A stretch of 64,000 bases of DNA from Streptomyces sp. NBC_01788 (GTDB lineage Bacteria > Actinomycetota > Actinomycetes > Streptomycetales > Streptomycetaceae). Shown here piece after piece: positions 17,712 to 30,480 of this stretch; within the stretch, counting starts at the first letter, position 1, and the number at the start of each line of letters is the position of its first letter. The DNA is taken from positions 2,108,001-2,172,000 of the forward strand of contig NZ_CP109090.1 in the NCBI RefSeq assembly GCF_035917575.1, written 5' to 3'. Below the pieces are notes generated by a model. The model ran no database searches and was not told the origin of the DNA. It saw nothing but the letters and a program-made list of their open reading frames with translations. Made by a program: the position numbers and the translations under genes.

Positions 17712-19133
17712 TTAACCGACCGCGCCCTCCATCTGCAGCTCGATCAGCCGGTTGAGCTCCAGCGCGTACTCCATGGGCAGCTCCTTGGCGATCGGCTCGA
17801 CGAAGCCGCGCACGATCATCGCCATCGCCTCGAACTCGCTCAGACCGCGGCTCATCAGGTAGAAGAGCTGGTCCTCGGAGACCTTGGAGACGGTCGCCTC
17901 GTGGCCCATGGACACGTCGTCCTCGCGGACGTCCACGTAGGGGTACGTGTCGGAGCGGGAGATGGTGTCCACGAGCAGCGCGTCGCAGAGCACGTTGGAC
18001 TTGGAGCCCGCGGCGCCCTCGCCGATCTCGACCAGACCGCGGTACGAGGTACGGCCGCCGCCGCGCGCCACCGACTTGGAGACGATGTTGGACGAGGTGT
18101 TCGGCGCCATGTGGACCATCTTGGAACCGGCGTCCTGGTGCTGGCCCTCGCCCGCGAAGGCGATCGACAGGGTCTCGCCCTTGGCGTGCTCGCCCATCAG
18201 GTAGACGGCCGGGTACTTCATCGTCACCTTGGAGCCGATGTTGCCGTCGATCCACTCCATGGTCGCGCCCTCGTAGGCCACGGCGCGCTTGGTGACCAGG
18301 TTGTAGACGTTGTTCGACCAGTTCTGGATGGTCGTGTAGCGGCAGCGGGCGTTCTTCTTGACGATGATCTCGACGACCGCGCTGTGCAGGGAGTCGCTCT
18401 GGTAGATCGGCGCGGTGCAGCCCTCGACGTAGTGCACGTAGGCACCCTCGTCGACGATGATCAGGGTCCGCTCGAACTGGCCCATGTTCTCCGTGTTGAT
18501 ACGGAAGTAGGCCTGGAGCGGGATCTCCACCTGGACGCCCGGCGGGACGTAGATGAAGGAGCCGCCGGACCACACGGCGCTGTTCAGCGAGGCGAACTTG
18601 TTGTCGCCGACGGGGATGACGGTGCCGAAGTACTCCTTGAAGAGCTCCGGGTGCTCCTTCAGGGCGGTGTCCGTGTCGAGGAAGATGACGCCCTGCTCCT
18701 CCAGGTCCTCACGGATCTGGTGGTAGACGACCTCCGACTCGTACTGCGCGGCGACACCGGCGACGAGGCGCTGCTTCTCCGCCTCGGGGATGCCGAGCTT
18801 GTCGTACGTGTTCTTGATGTCCTCGGGCAGGTCCTCCCAGGACTGCGCCTGCTTCTCCGTGGAGCGCACGAAGTACTTGATGTTGTCGAAGTCGATCCCC
18901 GACAGGTCCGAGCCCCAGTTCGGCATGGGCTTCTTCTCGAAGAGCCGCAGGCCCTTCAAGCGCAGCTTGGTCATCCACTCCGGCTCGGACTTCTTCGCGG
19001 AGATGTCGCGGACGACCTCCTCGTTCAGACCGCGCCTGGCAGAGGCGCCGGCCGTGTCGGAGTCGGCCCAGCCGTATTCGTACTTGCCCAGGCCCTCGAG
19101 TTCGGGGTGGGCAGTCTCCGTGGGGAGAGTCAT
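17712..19133 (-). CDS. sufB: Fe-S cluster assembly protein SufB
   Basis: SufB is the main scaffold on which the cluster forms. I start it at ATG 19133 (473 residues), where it overlaps the sufR stop by four bases; the upstream codons of the frame belong to sufR in another frame. The SufBD core ends with [36 protein letters not shown]. The [21 protein letters not shown] region and the conserved Cys/Glu residues are present. No intein is present, unlike the SufB of some mycobacteria. Confidence 0.97.
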   Translation of the reverse strand: MTLPTETAHPELEGLGKYEYGWADSDTAGASARRGLNEEVVRDISAKKSEPEWMTKLRLKGLRLFEKKPMPNWGSDLSGIDFDNIKYFVRSTEKQAQSWEDLPEDIKNTYDKLGIPEAEKQRLVAGVAAQYESEVVYHQIREDLEEQGVIFLDTDTALKEHPELFKEYFGTVIPVGDNKFASLNSAVWSGGSFIYVPPGVQVEIPLQAYFRINTENMGQFERTLIIVDEGAYVHYVEGCTAPIYQSDSLHSAVVEIIVKKNARCRYTTIQNWSNNVYNLVTKRAVAYEGATMEWIDGNIGSKVTMKYPAVYLMGEHAKGETLSIAFAGEGQHQDAGSKMVHMAPNTSSNIVSKSVARGGGRTSYRGLVEIGEGAAGSKSNVLCDALLVDTISRSDTYPYVDVREDDVSMGHEATVSKVSEDQLFYLMSRGLSEFEAMAMIVRGFVEPIAKELPMEYALELNRLIELQMEGAVG

Positions 19134-19891
19134 GCGGGGTTCCTCCCGGCCGTGCTTGCGGATGCGTTCTGGCTTTGGTGATCGGTCTGGGAAATCTTGG
19201 GGATGAACGTCGTGCAGACGCCGTCGCCGTGCGCGATGGTCGCCAGTCGCTGGACGTGAGTACCCAGCAGCTCGGCGAAGATCTCCGTCTCCGCCTCGCA
19301 CAGCTGTGGGAACTGCTCCGCGACATGGGCGACCGGGCAGTGGTGCTGGCAGAGCTGCTCACCCCGCTGCGGGAGGGGCGCGCTGCGCGCCGTAGCAGCG
19401 TACCCGTCCACGCTCAAGGCCTTGGCCAGCGCTTCGGTGCGCTGGTCGGGCGTGACGGCCTCGACCGCCTTGCGGTACGCGCCCGCCTGCGCGGCGATCC
19501 GGGCCCGGGCGAAGGCGGCGACCGCCTCCGGTCCGCCCTCCCGCTCGGCGATCCAGCGAAGCGCGTCCGCGGCGAGCTTGTCGTACGACTGGTCGAAGGC
19601 GTCCCGGCCGCAGTCGGTGAGCGCGAAGACCTTGGCGGGCCGGCCGCGCGTCCGCGCTCCGTACACCCGCTGCTCCCGCGCCGCGACCACGTCGTCGGCG
19701 GCCAGGGCGTCCAGGTGGCGCCGCACGGCGGCCTGGGTGAGTCCCAGCCGGCCGGCCAGCTCGGCGACGGTCGACGGGCCGTGGTCCAGGATGGACCGCG
19801 CGACCCGGTTGCGCGTGGAACGCTCCCCGGTTGCGAACTCCTCCTGCGGGGCCCCCGTGGGGGTCTCCCGAACCTCGCCGACGTTTTTCAC
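19130..19891 (-). CDS. sufR: SufR-type iron-sulfur cluster transcriptional regulator
   Basis: This 253-residue protein has an N-terminal winged helix ([30 protein letters not shown], about residues 40-70) and a C-terminal Cys-rich segment ([22 protein letters not shown]) suited to bind a [4Fe-4S] cluster. Published work on S. avermitilis SufR describes repression of the suf operon while the cluster is intact. I start it at GTG 19891, which fits the operator position; an upstream in-frame ATG at 19963 would put the operator inside the gene. It is the first gene of the operon and overlaps sufB by four bases. Confidence 0.9.
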   Translation of the reverse strand: MKNVGEVRETPTGAPQEEFATGERSTRNRVARSILDHGPSTVAELAGRLGLTQAAVRRHLDALAADDVVAAREQRVYGARTRGRPAKVFALTDCGRDAFDQSYDKLAADALRWIAEREGGPEAVAAFARARIAAQAGAYRKAVEAVTPDQRTEALAKALSVDGYAATARSAPLPQRGEQLCQHHCPVAHVAEQFPQLCEAETEIFAELLGTHVQRLATIAHGDGVCTTFIPKISQTDHQSQNASASTAGRNPA

Positions 19892-19904
19892 AACGCCATT
19901 GTTG
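19891..19904. promoter_or_regulatory. SufR operator, CAAC-N6-GTTG
   Basis: CAACGCCATTGTTG at this position fits the CAAC-N6-GTTG site that I recall for S. avermitilis SufR. It touches the proposed GTG start of sufR, so the transcript may begin at or next to the start codon (leaderless), with the repressor covering the start site. Confidence 0.75.
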
Positions 19905-19963
19905 CGTAATTCCTCACGGACTGACAAGCGGCCTTGATCCGGATGGGCGGTGCCCTGCGTCAC

Positions 19964-19977
19964 TTAGGCAAACCTAA
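19964..19977. promoter_or_regulatory. Iron-box-like palindrome upstream of sufR
   Basis: TTAGGCAAACCTAA is a perfect TTAGG-N4-CCTAA palindrome. It matches 13 of 14 bases of the inner part of the IdeR/DmdR1 iron box TTAGGTTAGGCTAACCTAA, but the first five bases of the full box are missing. It lies 73 bases before sufR and 75 bases before the divergent acetyltransferase gene and could serve either. Confidence 0.5.
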
Positions 19978-20052
19978 TCCGACCTGCGGAAACGATCTCC
20001 GGTCGATCAAACGGGTGGCACCCTCCGGGGCGATGCGCCAGACTCCCCGACC

Positions 20053-20865
20053 ATGCCCACACCGCCTCCGACCGGCCCGCTCGTCACCCGGGACACGATC
20101 GCCGGGGGACTGCGCGACCTCGGCGTGCGCCCCGGCGAGACCCTTCTCGTCCACTCCTCCCTCAGTTCGCTCGGCTGGGTCTGCGGCGGCCAGGTCGCGG
20201 TCGTCCAGGCGCTGCTCGACGTGCTGGGTCCCGACGGCACGCTCGTGGTCCCCACGCACTCCGGCGACCTCTCCGACCCGGCGCGCTGGAGCAGACCGCC
20301 GGTGCCCGAGGAGTGGTGGGACACCATCCGGGCCACGATGCCCGCCTACGACCCCCGCGTCTCCCCCTCCTACGGGGTCGGGGTGATCCCGGAGACCGTG
20401 CGCACCTGGCCGGGGGCCCTGCGCAGCGCGCACCCGGACGGCTCGTTCGCCGCGATCGGCCCGCGCGCCGCGGAAGTCGTGGACGGGCACGCCGCCGACT
20501 GCCGGCTCGGCGAACGGAGCCCGCTCGCCCGGCTGGAGACGCTCGGCGCCCGGGTGCTGATGCTGGGGGCCGGATACGGCTCCTGCACCTGCTTCCACCT
20601 GGCCGAGTACCGGATTCCCGCGCCGCTCGCCCAGGAGGGCCGGCCGGGGCCGCACGGCTGGGAGGTGGTCACCGAAGTCTCCATCACCTCCGAGCGGTTC
20701 GACGAGCTCGGGCACGACTTCGAGCGTGACCGGCCGGTGGTCCGCGGCTCGGTGGGCGCCGCACCGTCGCGGTTGTTCCCGCTGGCGGACGCGGTGGCGT
20801 ACGCGGAGCGGTGGCTCGCGGTGCACCGGCCCCGGGAGGATGACTTCCCTCACCCGGCCGCCTGA
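20053..20865 (+). CDS. AAC(3)-family aminoglycoside-type N-acetyltransferase
   Basis: This 270-residue protein belongs to the antibiotic N(3)-acetyltransferase family (Antibiotic_NAT), which uses acetyl-CoA to modify an amine. It shows the family patterns LLVHSSLSSLGWVCGG near the N terminus, GTLVVPTHSGDL, and HPDGSFAAIGPRA plus the catalytic-region LGAGYGSCTCFHLAEY. Such genes occur in Streptomyces cores without a proven antibiotic substrate, so a resistance role should not be assumed. It is divergent from sufR and followed after 31 bases by an ABC exporter. Confidence 0.9.
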   Translation: MPTPPPTGPLVTRDTIAGGLRDLGVRPGETLLVHSSLSSLGWVCGGQVAVVQALLDVLGPDGTLVVPTHSGDLSDPARWSRPPVPEEWWDTIRATMPAYDPRVSPSYGVGVIPETVRTWPGALRSAHPDGSFAAIGPRAAEVVDGHAADCRLGERSPLARLETLGARVLMLGAGYGSCTCFHLAEYRIPAPLAQEGRPGPHGWEVVTEVSITSERFDELGHDFERDRPVVRGSVGAAPSRLFPLADAVAYAERWLAVHRPREDDFPHPAA

Positions 20866-20896
20866 GCCGTCCGGCGCGTCCCTAGACTTTGGCCTC

Positions 20897-21820
<924 letters not shown>

Positions 21821-21908
21821 TTCCGGTCCACCTGAGGCACGGCCGGGGGTCCGGGGGTTGTCCCCCGGGAAAACACAGCCTGGAGCTGACCGGCAAGGAG
21901 CTGCGCTC

Positions 21909-22694
21909 ATGACCACCGTCACCGCCACCGCCACCGGTACGTACGCCCCGAAGCCGGGCGCGGCCCCGCTGACCCGCATGATCGCGGCGCAGGCGGCGCT
22001 GGAGACGCGGATGCTGCTGCGCAACGGGGAGCAGCTGCTGCTGACCGTCGTCATCCCGACGCTGCTGCTGGTGCTGTTCAGCTCCGTGGACATCGTCGAC
22101 ACCGGCTCCGGCAGGGCCGTGGACTTCCTCACCCCCGGGGTCCTCGCGCTCGCCGTGATGTCGACCGCGTTCACCGGGCAGGCCATCGCGACCGGCTTCG
22201 AGCGGCGCTACGGCGTGCTGAAGCGGCTGGCCGCCTCGCCGCTGCCGCGCTGGGGGCTGATGACCGCCAAGACGGTGTCGGTGCTGGTCACCGAGGTGCT
22301 TCAGGTCGTGCTGCTCACCATGATCGCCTTCGCGCTCGGCTGGTCTCCGCACGGCAACCCGTTCGCCGTGCTGCTGCTGATGGTCCTCGGCACGGCCGCC
22401 TTCTCCGGTCTTGGCCTGCTGATGGCCGGGACCCTGAAGGCGGAGGCCACCCTGGCCGCCGCCAACCTGGTCTTCCTGCTGCTGCTGGTCGGCGGTGGGG
22501 TGGTCGTGCCGCTGGAGAAGTTCCCGCCCGTCGCCCAGGACGTGCTCGGCCTGCTGCCCATCTCGGCGCTCTCCGGCGGGCTGCGGGACGTGCTCCAGCA
22601 CGGCGCCGGGATGCCCTGGGGCGACCTCGCGATCCTCGTCGTCTGGGCGGTGGCGGGTCTCGCGGCCGCCGGGAAGTTCTTCCGTTGGGAGTAG
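21909..22694 (+). CDS. ABC-2 type transporter permease
   Basis: This 261-residue membrane protein has about six hydrophobic segments and the ABC-2 pattern, with LLPISALSGGLRDVLQHG near the C terminus. It forms an exporter with the ATPase encoded just before. The start ATG at 21909 lies at the end of the second repeat copy, whose upstream bases (GCAAGGAGCTGC) provide an AAGGAG ribosome site. ctaA begins 45 bases after its stop. Confidence 0.9.
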   Translation: MTTVTATATGTYAPKPGAAPLTRMIAAQAALETRMLLRNGEQLLLTVVIPTLLLVLFSSVDIVDTGSGRAVDFLTPGVLALAVMSTAFTGQAIATGFERRYGVLKRLAASPLPRWGLMTAKTVSVLVTEVLQVVLLTMIAFALGWSPHGNPFAVLLLMVLGTAAFSGLGLLMAGTLKAEATLAAANLVFLLLLVGGGVVVPLEKFPPVAQDVLGLLPISALSGGLRDVLQHGAGMPWGDLAILVVWAVAGLAAAGKFFRWE

Positions 22695-22739
22695 GGCGCG
22701 ATGGACCCTCGTGAAACGATGCACAAGCGGGCGCCTACG

Positions 22740-23747
22740 ATGGAACGCGTGCCGAACCTGACCCGCGCCGACGCCGTGAGCGCCGCGCGCAACCCGCTCG
22801 CCCTCATCGCCGAACGCTGGACCCCGCATCCGAGGACCGTCCAGCGGGCGGCCCTGTCCGCGCTGGTGATGGCGGTGGTCATCGTCGTCACCGGCGGCGC
22901 CGTCCGCCTGACCGGCTCGGGCCTCGGCTGCCCGACCTGGCCCACCTGCACGGACGATTCGCTGACCACCACCCGCGAGATGGGTGTGCACGGCGTGATC
23001 GAGTTCGGCAACCGGATGCTGACGTACGTGCTGTGTGCCGCCGTGGGCTGGGCGATCGTCGCCGCGCGCGCCCAGAAGCCGTGGCGGCGCAGCCTCACTC
23101 GGCTGGGCTGGGCGCAGTTCTGGGTGGTCATGGGCAACGCGGTGCTCGGCGGCATCGTCGTCCTGGTGGGCCTGAACCCGTACACCGTCGCGGCGCACTT
23201 CCTGCTGTCCTCGGCGCTGATCGCGGTCGCCACGGTGATGTGGCAGCGCACCCGCGAGGGCGACGCCGAGCCGCGTCCGCTGGTCGGCAAGCCGATCCGG
23301 CAGCTGGTCGGGTTCCTGGTCCTCGCGAGCGTGCTGCTGATCGCGGTGGGCACGGTGGTCACCGGTGCCGGGCCGCACGCGGGCGACTCCCAGGAGGTCT
23401 CCCGCATTCCGATCGACTGGCAGACGGTCGCCAAGCTGCACGCCGTGCTGGCGTGGATCGTGATCACGCTGACGTTCGCCCTGTGGTTCATCCTCAAGGC
23501 CGTCGACGCGCCGCGGGGCCCGCTGGCGCGGACCCGTGAGTTGTTCCTGATCCTGCTGGGCCAGGGCGTCATCGGCTATGTCCAGTCCTTCACGCATCTG
23601 CCCGAGGCCCTCGTCGGCCTGCACATGCTGGGCTCGTGCGTCATGTGGATCTGGGTGCTGCGCGTGCTGCTGTCGCTGCGTGAGCGGCCGGAGACCGTGG
23701 CCGATCTGCCGGGTCCCGCCACCGAGGCGACGCTGGCGAAGGCCTGA
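22740..23747 (+). CDS. ctaA: Heme A synthase (Cox15/CtaA)
   Basis: CtaA oxidises heme O to heme A in the membrane for the aa3-type cytochrome oxidase. The 335-residue protein has about eight membrane helices. Heme-ligand histidines appear in GVHGVIEFGNR, VAAHFLLSSAL, KLHAVLAWI and GLHMLGS. The outside cysteine pair is in GCPTWPTCTD. Starts at ATG 22740 or GTG 22749 are both possible; I choose the first. CtaB, which makes heme O, is encoded 0.6 kb away on the other strand. Confidence 0.93.
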   Translation: MERVPNLTRADAVSAARNPLALIAERWTPHPRTVQRAALSALVMAVVIVVTGGAVRLTGSGLGCPTWPTCTDDSLTTTREMGVHGVIEFGNRMLTYVLCAAVGWAIVAARAQKPWRRSLTRLGWAQFWVVMGNAVLGGIVVLVGLNPYTVAAHFLLSSALIAVATVMWQRTREGDAEPRPLVGKPIRQLVGFLVLASVLLIAVGTVVTGAGPHAGDSQEVSRIPIDWQTVAKLHAVLAWIVITLTFALWFILKAVDAPRGPLARTRELFLILLGQGVIGYVQSFTHLPEALVGLHMLGSCVMWIWVLRVLLSLRERPETVADLPGPATEATLAKA

Positions 23748-23750
23748 GAC

Positions 23751-23810
23751 CGAACGGGCCCGGCGGGGGCATCCGGGGTCCGCCCCGGATGCCCCCGCCG
23801 GGCCCGTTCG
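23751..23810. terminator. Very long perfect hairpin after ctaA
   Basis: A perfect 28-bp stem (23751-23778 with 23783-23810) closes a TCCG loop, starting four bases after the ctaA stop. There is no T-run, as usual in Streptomyces. Confidence 0.9.
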
Positions 23811-23927
23811 CATCGCCCCTCACCCCCATGTCGACGAGGTGAGCGGTGACGCCGCCGCCGTACAGCGAGCGGCTTCCAGGGGTGAACCGGCCGTCAGGTG
23901 ACCGCCGGCCCCGGCGTCCGGTTCCGG

Positions 23928-24260
23928 TCAGCGGTTGGACGGGCCGCCCACCTGGAGGCCCGCCATGCGGCTCCACTCGTACGGGCCCGTCCGCACCTTG
24001 GCCGCGAACGCGCCGTCGAACGCCTCGTGGACGGTGATCCCGGACTTCTCCACCGCCTGCTCGGCGATGGCGTACGTGGGGGCCACGAGGTCGCCCCAGG
24101 TGCCGTCCTCGCCGACCAGGACGATCCTGGCGCCGCGCTCCCCGAGGTACGCGACCTGTCCCTCGGCGCCTCCGTGGGCCTTGGAGAAGGAGCCGATCCG
24201 CCGGGCGAGACGGGCGGCCCTGCGCTCGGCCTTGGGGTCAACCTGCTGCGTGTCTGCCAT
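23928..24260 (-). CDS. Conserved small protein of unknown function
   Basis: This 110-residue protein begins at ATG 24260. It has a charged, Arg/Ala-rich N-terminal helix (KAERRAARLARRIGSF) and a folded part around VAYLGERGARIVLVGEDGTWGDLVAPTYAIAEQAVEKSGITVHEAF. No cysteines, membrane spans or catalytic motifs are seen. Similar short proteins sit beside ctaB in other Streptomyces, as far as I recall. It lies 92 bases downstream of ctaB on the same strand, with a hairpin between, so it probably has its own promoter. Confidence 0.75.
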   Translation of the reverse strand: MADTQQVDPKAERRAARLARRIGSFSKAHGGAEGQVAYLGERGARIVLVGEDGTWGDLVAPTYAIAEQAVEKSGITVHEAFDGAFAAKVRTGPYEWSRMAGLQVGGPSNR

Positions 24261-24296
24261 GGTCAGGATGCTACCCACGGGTAGATCAAACGGCGA

Positions 24297-24334
24297 CGGG
24301 CGGGGTGCGTGGCCTTGACCACGTACCCCGCCCG
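24297..24334 (-). terminator. Terminator of ctaB
   Basis: CGGGCGGGGTGCGTGG (24297-24312) pairs with CCACGTACCCCGCCCG (24319-24334) apart from one G-T pair, 18 bases after the ctaB stop. Confidence 0.85.
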
Positions 24335-24351
24335 GACGTTCCGGCGAGAGC

Positions 24352-25299
24352 TCAGCGCAGGAAGGGATCCACCGCCACCGCGACGAACAGCAGCGACACA
24401 TAGGTGATGGACCAGTGGAACAGGCGCATCTCCTTCAGCTTCGCGCCGGTCGCCTCGGCCTTGGCCCGGTTCTGCAGCGCGTGCGCCTCCCACAGCCACC
24501 AGCCGCCGGCCGCCAGCGCCACCGCCGTGTAGAACCAGCCGGTGTAGCCGAGCGGGGTCAGCAGCAGCGAGACCGCCACCATCACCCAGCTGTAGATCAC
24601 GATCTGCCGGGCGACCACCTTGTTCGAGGCGACGACCGGAAGCATCGGCACGCCCACGCGCGCGTAGTCCTCCCTCACCTTCATGGACAGCGGCCAGTAG
24701 TGCGGCGGCGTCCAGAAGAACATGACGAGGAAGAGGATGACGGGCGCCCAGGACATCGAGTTGGTGACCGAGGACCAGCCGATCAGCACCGGCAGGCAGC
24801 CGGCGATGCCGCCCCACACGATGTTCTGCGAGGTGCGGCGCTTGAGGATCATCGTGTAGACGACGACATAGAAGAGGAGCGCGCCGAGCGACAGCCACGC
24901 GGACAGCCAGTTGACGGCGAGGCCGAACAGCAGCGTGGAGACGACCGCCAGCGTGATGCCGAAGGCCAGGCACTCGCGCGGGCTGACCATGCCGGTGACC
25001 AGCGGGCGCTGGGAGGTGCGGTCCATGAGCGCGTCGATGTCGCGGTCGATGTACATGTTCAGCGCGTTGGCGCCACCCGCTGACAGATAACCGCCGACGC
25101 AGGTGATCAGGACCAGCCCCAGGTCGGGCACGCCCCGCTGGGCCAGGAACATCACCGGAACGGTGGTGATCAGCAGCAGCTCGATGATCCGCGGCTTGGT
25201 CAGCGCCACGAACGCCTTGACACGGGCCCCGAACGGCCGGTGGCTCGGGCTCTGGCTCGCACCGAGTACCCCCGCTGGACGGGATTCGACGGCCGTCAC
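24352..25299 (-). CDS. ctaB: Protoheme IX farnesyltransferase (heme O synthase)
   Basis: CtaB adds a farnesyl group to heme b to make heme O, the step before CtaA. The 315-residue UbiA-type membrane protein has the prenyl-diphosphate/Mg site [18 protein letters not shown] (DxxxD) and the second motif in the [26 protein letters not shown] loop. I start it at GTG 25299, with AGGGG as the ribosome site; GTG 25305 is possible, but its ribosome site would be too close. The frame continues far upstream through DNA that is the antisense of tkt, which is not coding here. Confidence 0.95.
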   Translation of the reverse strand: MTAVESRPAGVLGASQSPSHRPFGARVKAFVALTKPRIIELLLITTVPVMFLAQRGVPDLGLVLITCVGGYLSAGGANALNMYIDRDIDALMDRTSQRPLVTGMVSPRECLAFGITLAVVSTLLFGLAVNWLSAWLSLGALLFYVVVYTMILKRRTSQNIVWGGIAGCLPVLIGWSSVTNSMSWAPVILFLVMFFWTPPHYWPLSMKVREDYARVGVPMLPVVASNKVVARQIVIYSWVMVAVSLLLTPLGYTGWFYTAVALAAGGWWLWEAHALQNRAKAEATGAKLKEMRLFHWSITYVSLLFVAVAVDPFLR

Positions 25300-25680
25300 G
25301 CACACCCCTGACAGAGACTCCCAGCGAGCCACCCGTGTGAACCGACGGTAAGGACTCGCGCGTACCACGCCACTGTAGACGTTGCCCAGACCCGGACATT
25401 CGCGGGGGTCGGATCGTGTTGGCGGGGCCCTCCGGAAGGGCGTGATCCGGCTCGATTGAGCGATCGAATGAGCAGCTCCGTATTCATGTGCGGAATGCGA
25501 TTCCGACCAGCGGGGAGGCGGATCCCGGAGAGTCCCGGCACTCTGGAACGACGCGGAAAAACGCACGTTCTGACGGGATAGGCTCGACAACGTCCGGCCG
25601 ACGCCGAGAAGGCCGGCAAACCGGTGCGCGGTCCCCCCGTACGCCGGCATCCGACATGTGGAGAGGAGCCCTGACTCAGG
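25300..25680. promoter_or_regulatory. Divergent promoter region between ctaB and tkt
   Basis: This gene-free stretch of about 380 bases separates divergent ctaB and tkt and must hold both promoters. A GAGAGGAG ribosome site precedes the tkt GTG. I see no RNA gene, long palindrome or riboswitch-like fold, and the promoter boxes I tried were not convincing. Confidence 0.5.
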
Positions 25681-27783
<2,103 letters not shown>

Positions 27784-27817
27784 CGCTCATACACGACCCG
27801 TAGGAGATGCATTTTCC

Positions 27818-28936
27818 ATGACAGACGCACTGAAGCGCCTTTCCGACGAAGGCGTCGCGATCTGGCTGGACGACCTGTCGCGCAAGCGGATCACGTCCGG
27901 CAACCTCGCCGAGCTGATCGACCAGCAGCACGTCGTGGGCGTCACCACCAACCCGACGATCTTCCAGAAGGCCATCTCGCACGGGGACGGCTACGAGCAG
28001 CAGGTCTCGGACCTGGCCGCCCGCCGGGTCACGGTGGATGAGGCGATCCGCATGATCACGACGGCGGACGTCCGCGACGCCGCCGACATCCTGCGCCCGC
28101 TCTTCGACGCCACCGGCGGCAAGGACGGCCGGGTCTCCATCGAGGTGGACCCGCGTCTGGCGCACAACACCAAGGCGACGGTCGCCGAGGCCCGCCAGCT
28201 CGCCTGGCTGGTCGACCGGCCCAACACGCTCATCAAGATCCCGGCCACCCGGGCGGGCCTGCCGGCGATCGCCGAGACCATCGGCAACGGCATCAGCGTC
28301 AACGTCACCCTGATCTTCTCGCTGGAGCGCTACCGCGCGGTGATGGACGCGTACCTGAGCGGCCTGGAGAAGGCCCGGGCGCGCGGCCTGGACCTGTCGA
28401 AGATCCACTCGGTGGCGTCCTTCTTCGTGTCCCGCGTGGACACCGAGATCGACCGGCGGATCGACGAGCTCGGCACCGACGAGGCCAAGGCGCTGCGCGG
28501 CAAGGCGGGCGTGGCCAACGCGCGTCTGGCCTACGAGGCGTACGAGGAGGTCTTCTCCACCGACCGCTGGAGCGCGCTGGAGCGGGAGGGCGCCAACAAG
28601 CAGCGTCCGCTGTGGGCGTCCACCGGGGTGAAGGACAAGGCGTACAAGGACACCATGTACGTCGAGGAGCTGGTGGCGCCGAACACGGTGAACACCATGC
28701 CCGAGGCCACCCTCGAGGCCACCGAGGACCACGGCGCGATCCGCGGCGACGCGATCACCGGCACCTACGAGCAGGCCCGCGCGGACATCGACGCGCTGGA
28801 GCGCATCGGGATCTCCTACGACGACGTCGTCCAGGTCCTGGAGGACGAGGGCGTCGAGAAGTTCGAGGGGTCCTGGAACGACCTGCTGAAGTCCACCGAG
28901 GCGGAGCTGGAGCGCCTCGCTCCCGCGGAGGGCTGA
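27818..28936 (+). CDS. tal: Transaldolase
   Basis: Transaldolase moves a dihydroxyacetone unit between sugar phosphates. The 372-residue protein is of the long actinobacterial type. The Schiff-base lysine lies in NTLIKIPAT. The other typical regions are [15 protein letters not shown] and [13 protein letters not shown]. The ATG at 27818 has a GTAGGAGA ribosome site. It follows tkt by 34 bases and precedes zwf by five. Confidence 0.97.
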   Translation: MTDALKRLSDEGVAIWLDDLSRKRITSGNLAELIDQQHVVGVTTNPTIFQKAISHGDGYEQQVSDLAARRVTVDEAIRMITTADVRDAADILRPLFDATGGKDGRVSIEVDPRLAHNTKATVAEARQLAWLVDRPNTLIKIPATRAGLPAIAETIGNGISVNVTLIFSLERYRAVMDAYLSGLEKARARGLDLSKIHSVASFFVSRVDTEIDRRIDELGTDEAKALRGKAGVANARLAYEAYEEVFSTDRWSALEREGANKQRPLWASTGVKDKAYKDTMYVEELVAPNTVNTMPEATLEATEDHGAIRGDAITGTYEQARADIDALERIGISYDDVVQVLEDEGVEKFEGSWNDLLKSTEAELERLAPAEG

Positions 28937-28941
28937 GAACC

Positions 28942-30480
28942 TTGGCTCCTCTTACCGTCACCGGAGCGAATCCGCTCCGTGACCCCGCCGACCGACGGCT
29001 CCCGCGCATCGCGGGGCCGTCGGGACTGGTCATCTTCGGTGTCACAGGCGATCTGTCGCGCAAGAAGCTGATGCCCGCGGTGTACGACCTGGCCAACCGG
29101 GGTCTGCTGCCGCCGGGCTTCTCGCTGGTCGGCTTCGCCCGCCGCGACTGGGAGCACGAGGACTTCGCCGAGGTCGTGCACGACGCCGTCAAGGAGCACG
29201 CGCGCACGCCGTTCCGTGAGGAGGTCTGGCAGCAGCTCATCCAGGGGATGCGCTTCGTGCAGGGCACCTTCGACGACGACGACGCGTTCGAGCGGCTGCG
29301 CGGCACGATCGAGGAACTGGACAAGGCGCAGGGCACGGGAGGCAATTTCGCCTTCTACCTGTCGGTGCCGCCGAAGTCCTTCCCGGTGGTCATCCAGCAG
29401 CTCAAGAAGCACCAGCTCGCCGACCAGAGCCACGGCTCGTGGCGGCGCGCGGTCATCGAGAAGCCCTTCGGCCACGACCTGAAGTCGGCCGAGGAGCTGA
29501 ACCGGATCGTGCACGAGGTGTTCGACCCGGAGCAGGTCTTCCGCATCGACCACTATCTGGGCAAGGAGACCGTCCAGAACATCCTGGCGCTGCGTTTCGC
29601 CAACACGATGTTCGAGCCGATCTGGAACCGGTCCTTCGTGGACCATGTGCAGATCACCATGGCCGAGGACATCGGCATCGGCGGCCGGGCCGGCTACTAC
29701 GACGGCATCGGCGCCGCCCGTGACGTCATCCAGAACCACCTGCTGCAGCTCCTGGCGCTGACCGCCATGGAGGAGCCTGCCTCCTTCGACGCGGACGCGC
29801 TGGCCGCGGAGAAGACCAAGGTGCTCGGCGCGGTGAAGCTGCCCAAGGACCTGGGCAGGTCGACCGTGCGCGGGCAGTACGCGGCGGGCTGGCAGGGCGG
29901 CGAGAAGGTCATCGGCTACCTCGAGGAAGAGGGCATCGACAAGAAGTCGAAGACCGACACCTACGCGGCCGTCAAGCTGGCGATCGACAACCGCCGCTGG
30001 GCGGGTGTCCCCTTCTATCTGCGCACCGGAAAGCGCCTGGGCCGCCGCGTCACCGAGATCGCGGTCGTCTTCCAGCGGGCGCCGCACTCCCCCTTCGACA
30101 CCTCGGCCACCGAGGAGCTCGGGCAGAACGCCATCGTGATCCGCGTCCAGCCGGACGAGGGCGTCACGGTCCGCTTCGGCTCCAAGGTGCCCGGCACGTC
30201 GATGGAGATCCGGGACGTGTCGATGGACTTCGCCTACGGCGAGTCCTTCACGGAGTCCAGCCCGGAGGCGTACGAGCGGCTGATCCTGGACGTGCTGCTC
30301 GGCGACTCCAACCTCTTCCCGCGCACCGAGGAGGTCGAGCTGTCCTGGCGGATCCTCGACCCGATCGAGACGTACTGGGACAAGCACGGCAGGCCCGCGC
30401 AGTACCCGTCCGGGACATGGGGCCCCGCCGAGGCGGACGACATGCTCGCACGAGACGGACGGAGCTGGCGCCGGCCATGA
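28942..30480 (+). CDS. zwf: Glucose-6-phosphate 1-dehydrogenase
   Basis: This 512-residue enzyme oxidises glucose-6-phosphate to 6-phosphogluconolactone and makes NADPH. It has the Rossmann motif FGVTGDLSRKKLMPA and the active-site signature RIDHYLGKETVQN. I start it at TTG 28942 (after GCGGAGGG), because it gives the usual N terminus and length and no ATG/GTG fits before the conserved region. OpcA, its activating partner, is encoded next and overlaps by four bases. Confidence 0.95.
   Translation: MAPLTVTGANPLRDPADRRLPRIAGPSGLVIFGVTGDLSRKKLMPAVYDLANRGLLPPGFSLVGFARRDWEHEDFAEVVHDAVKEHARTPFREEVWQQLIQGMRFVQGTFDDDDAFERLRGTIEELDKAQGTGGNFAFYLSVPPKSFPVVIQQLKKHQLADQSHGSWRRAVIEKPFGHDLKSAEELNRIVHEVFDPEQVFRIDHYLGKETVQNILALRFANTMFEPIWNRSFVDHVQITMAEDIGIGGRAGYYDGIGAARDVIQNHLLQLLALTAMEEPASFDADALAAEKTKVLGAVKLPKDLGRSTVRGQYAAGWQGGEKVIGYLEEEGIDKKSKTDTYAAVKLAIDNRRWAGVPFYLRTGKRLGRRVTEIAVVFQRAPHSPFDTSATEELGQNAIVIRVQPDEGVTVRFGSKVPGTSMEIRDVSMDFAYGESFTESSPEAYERLILDVLLGDSNLFPRTEEVELSWRILDPIETYWDKHGRPAQYPSGTWGPAEADDMLARDGRSWRRP

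Noticed and set aside
17658..19181. Open frame of 507 codons opposite sufB
   Set aside because: Shadow of sufB; no recognisable protein.
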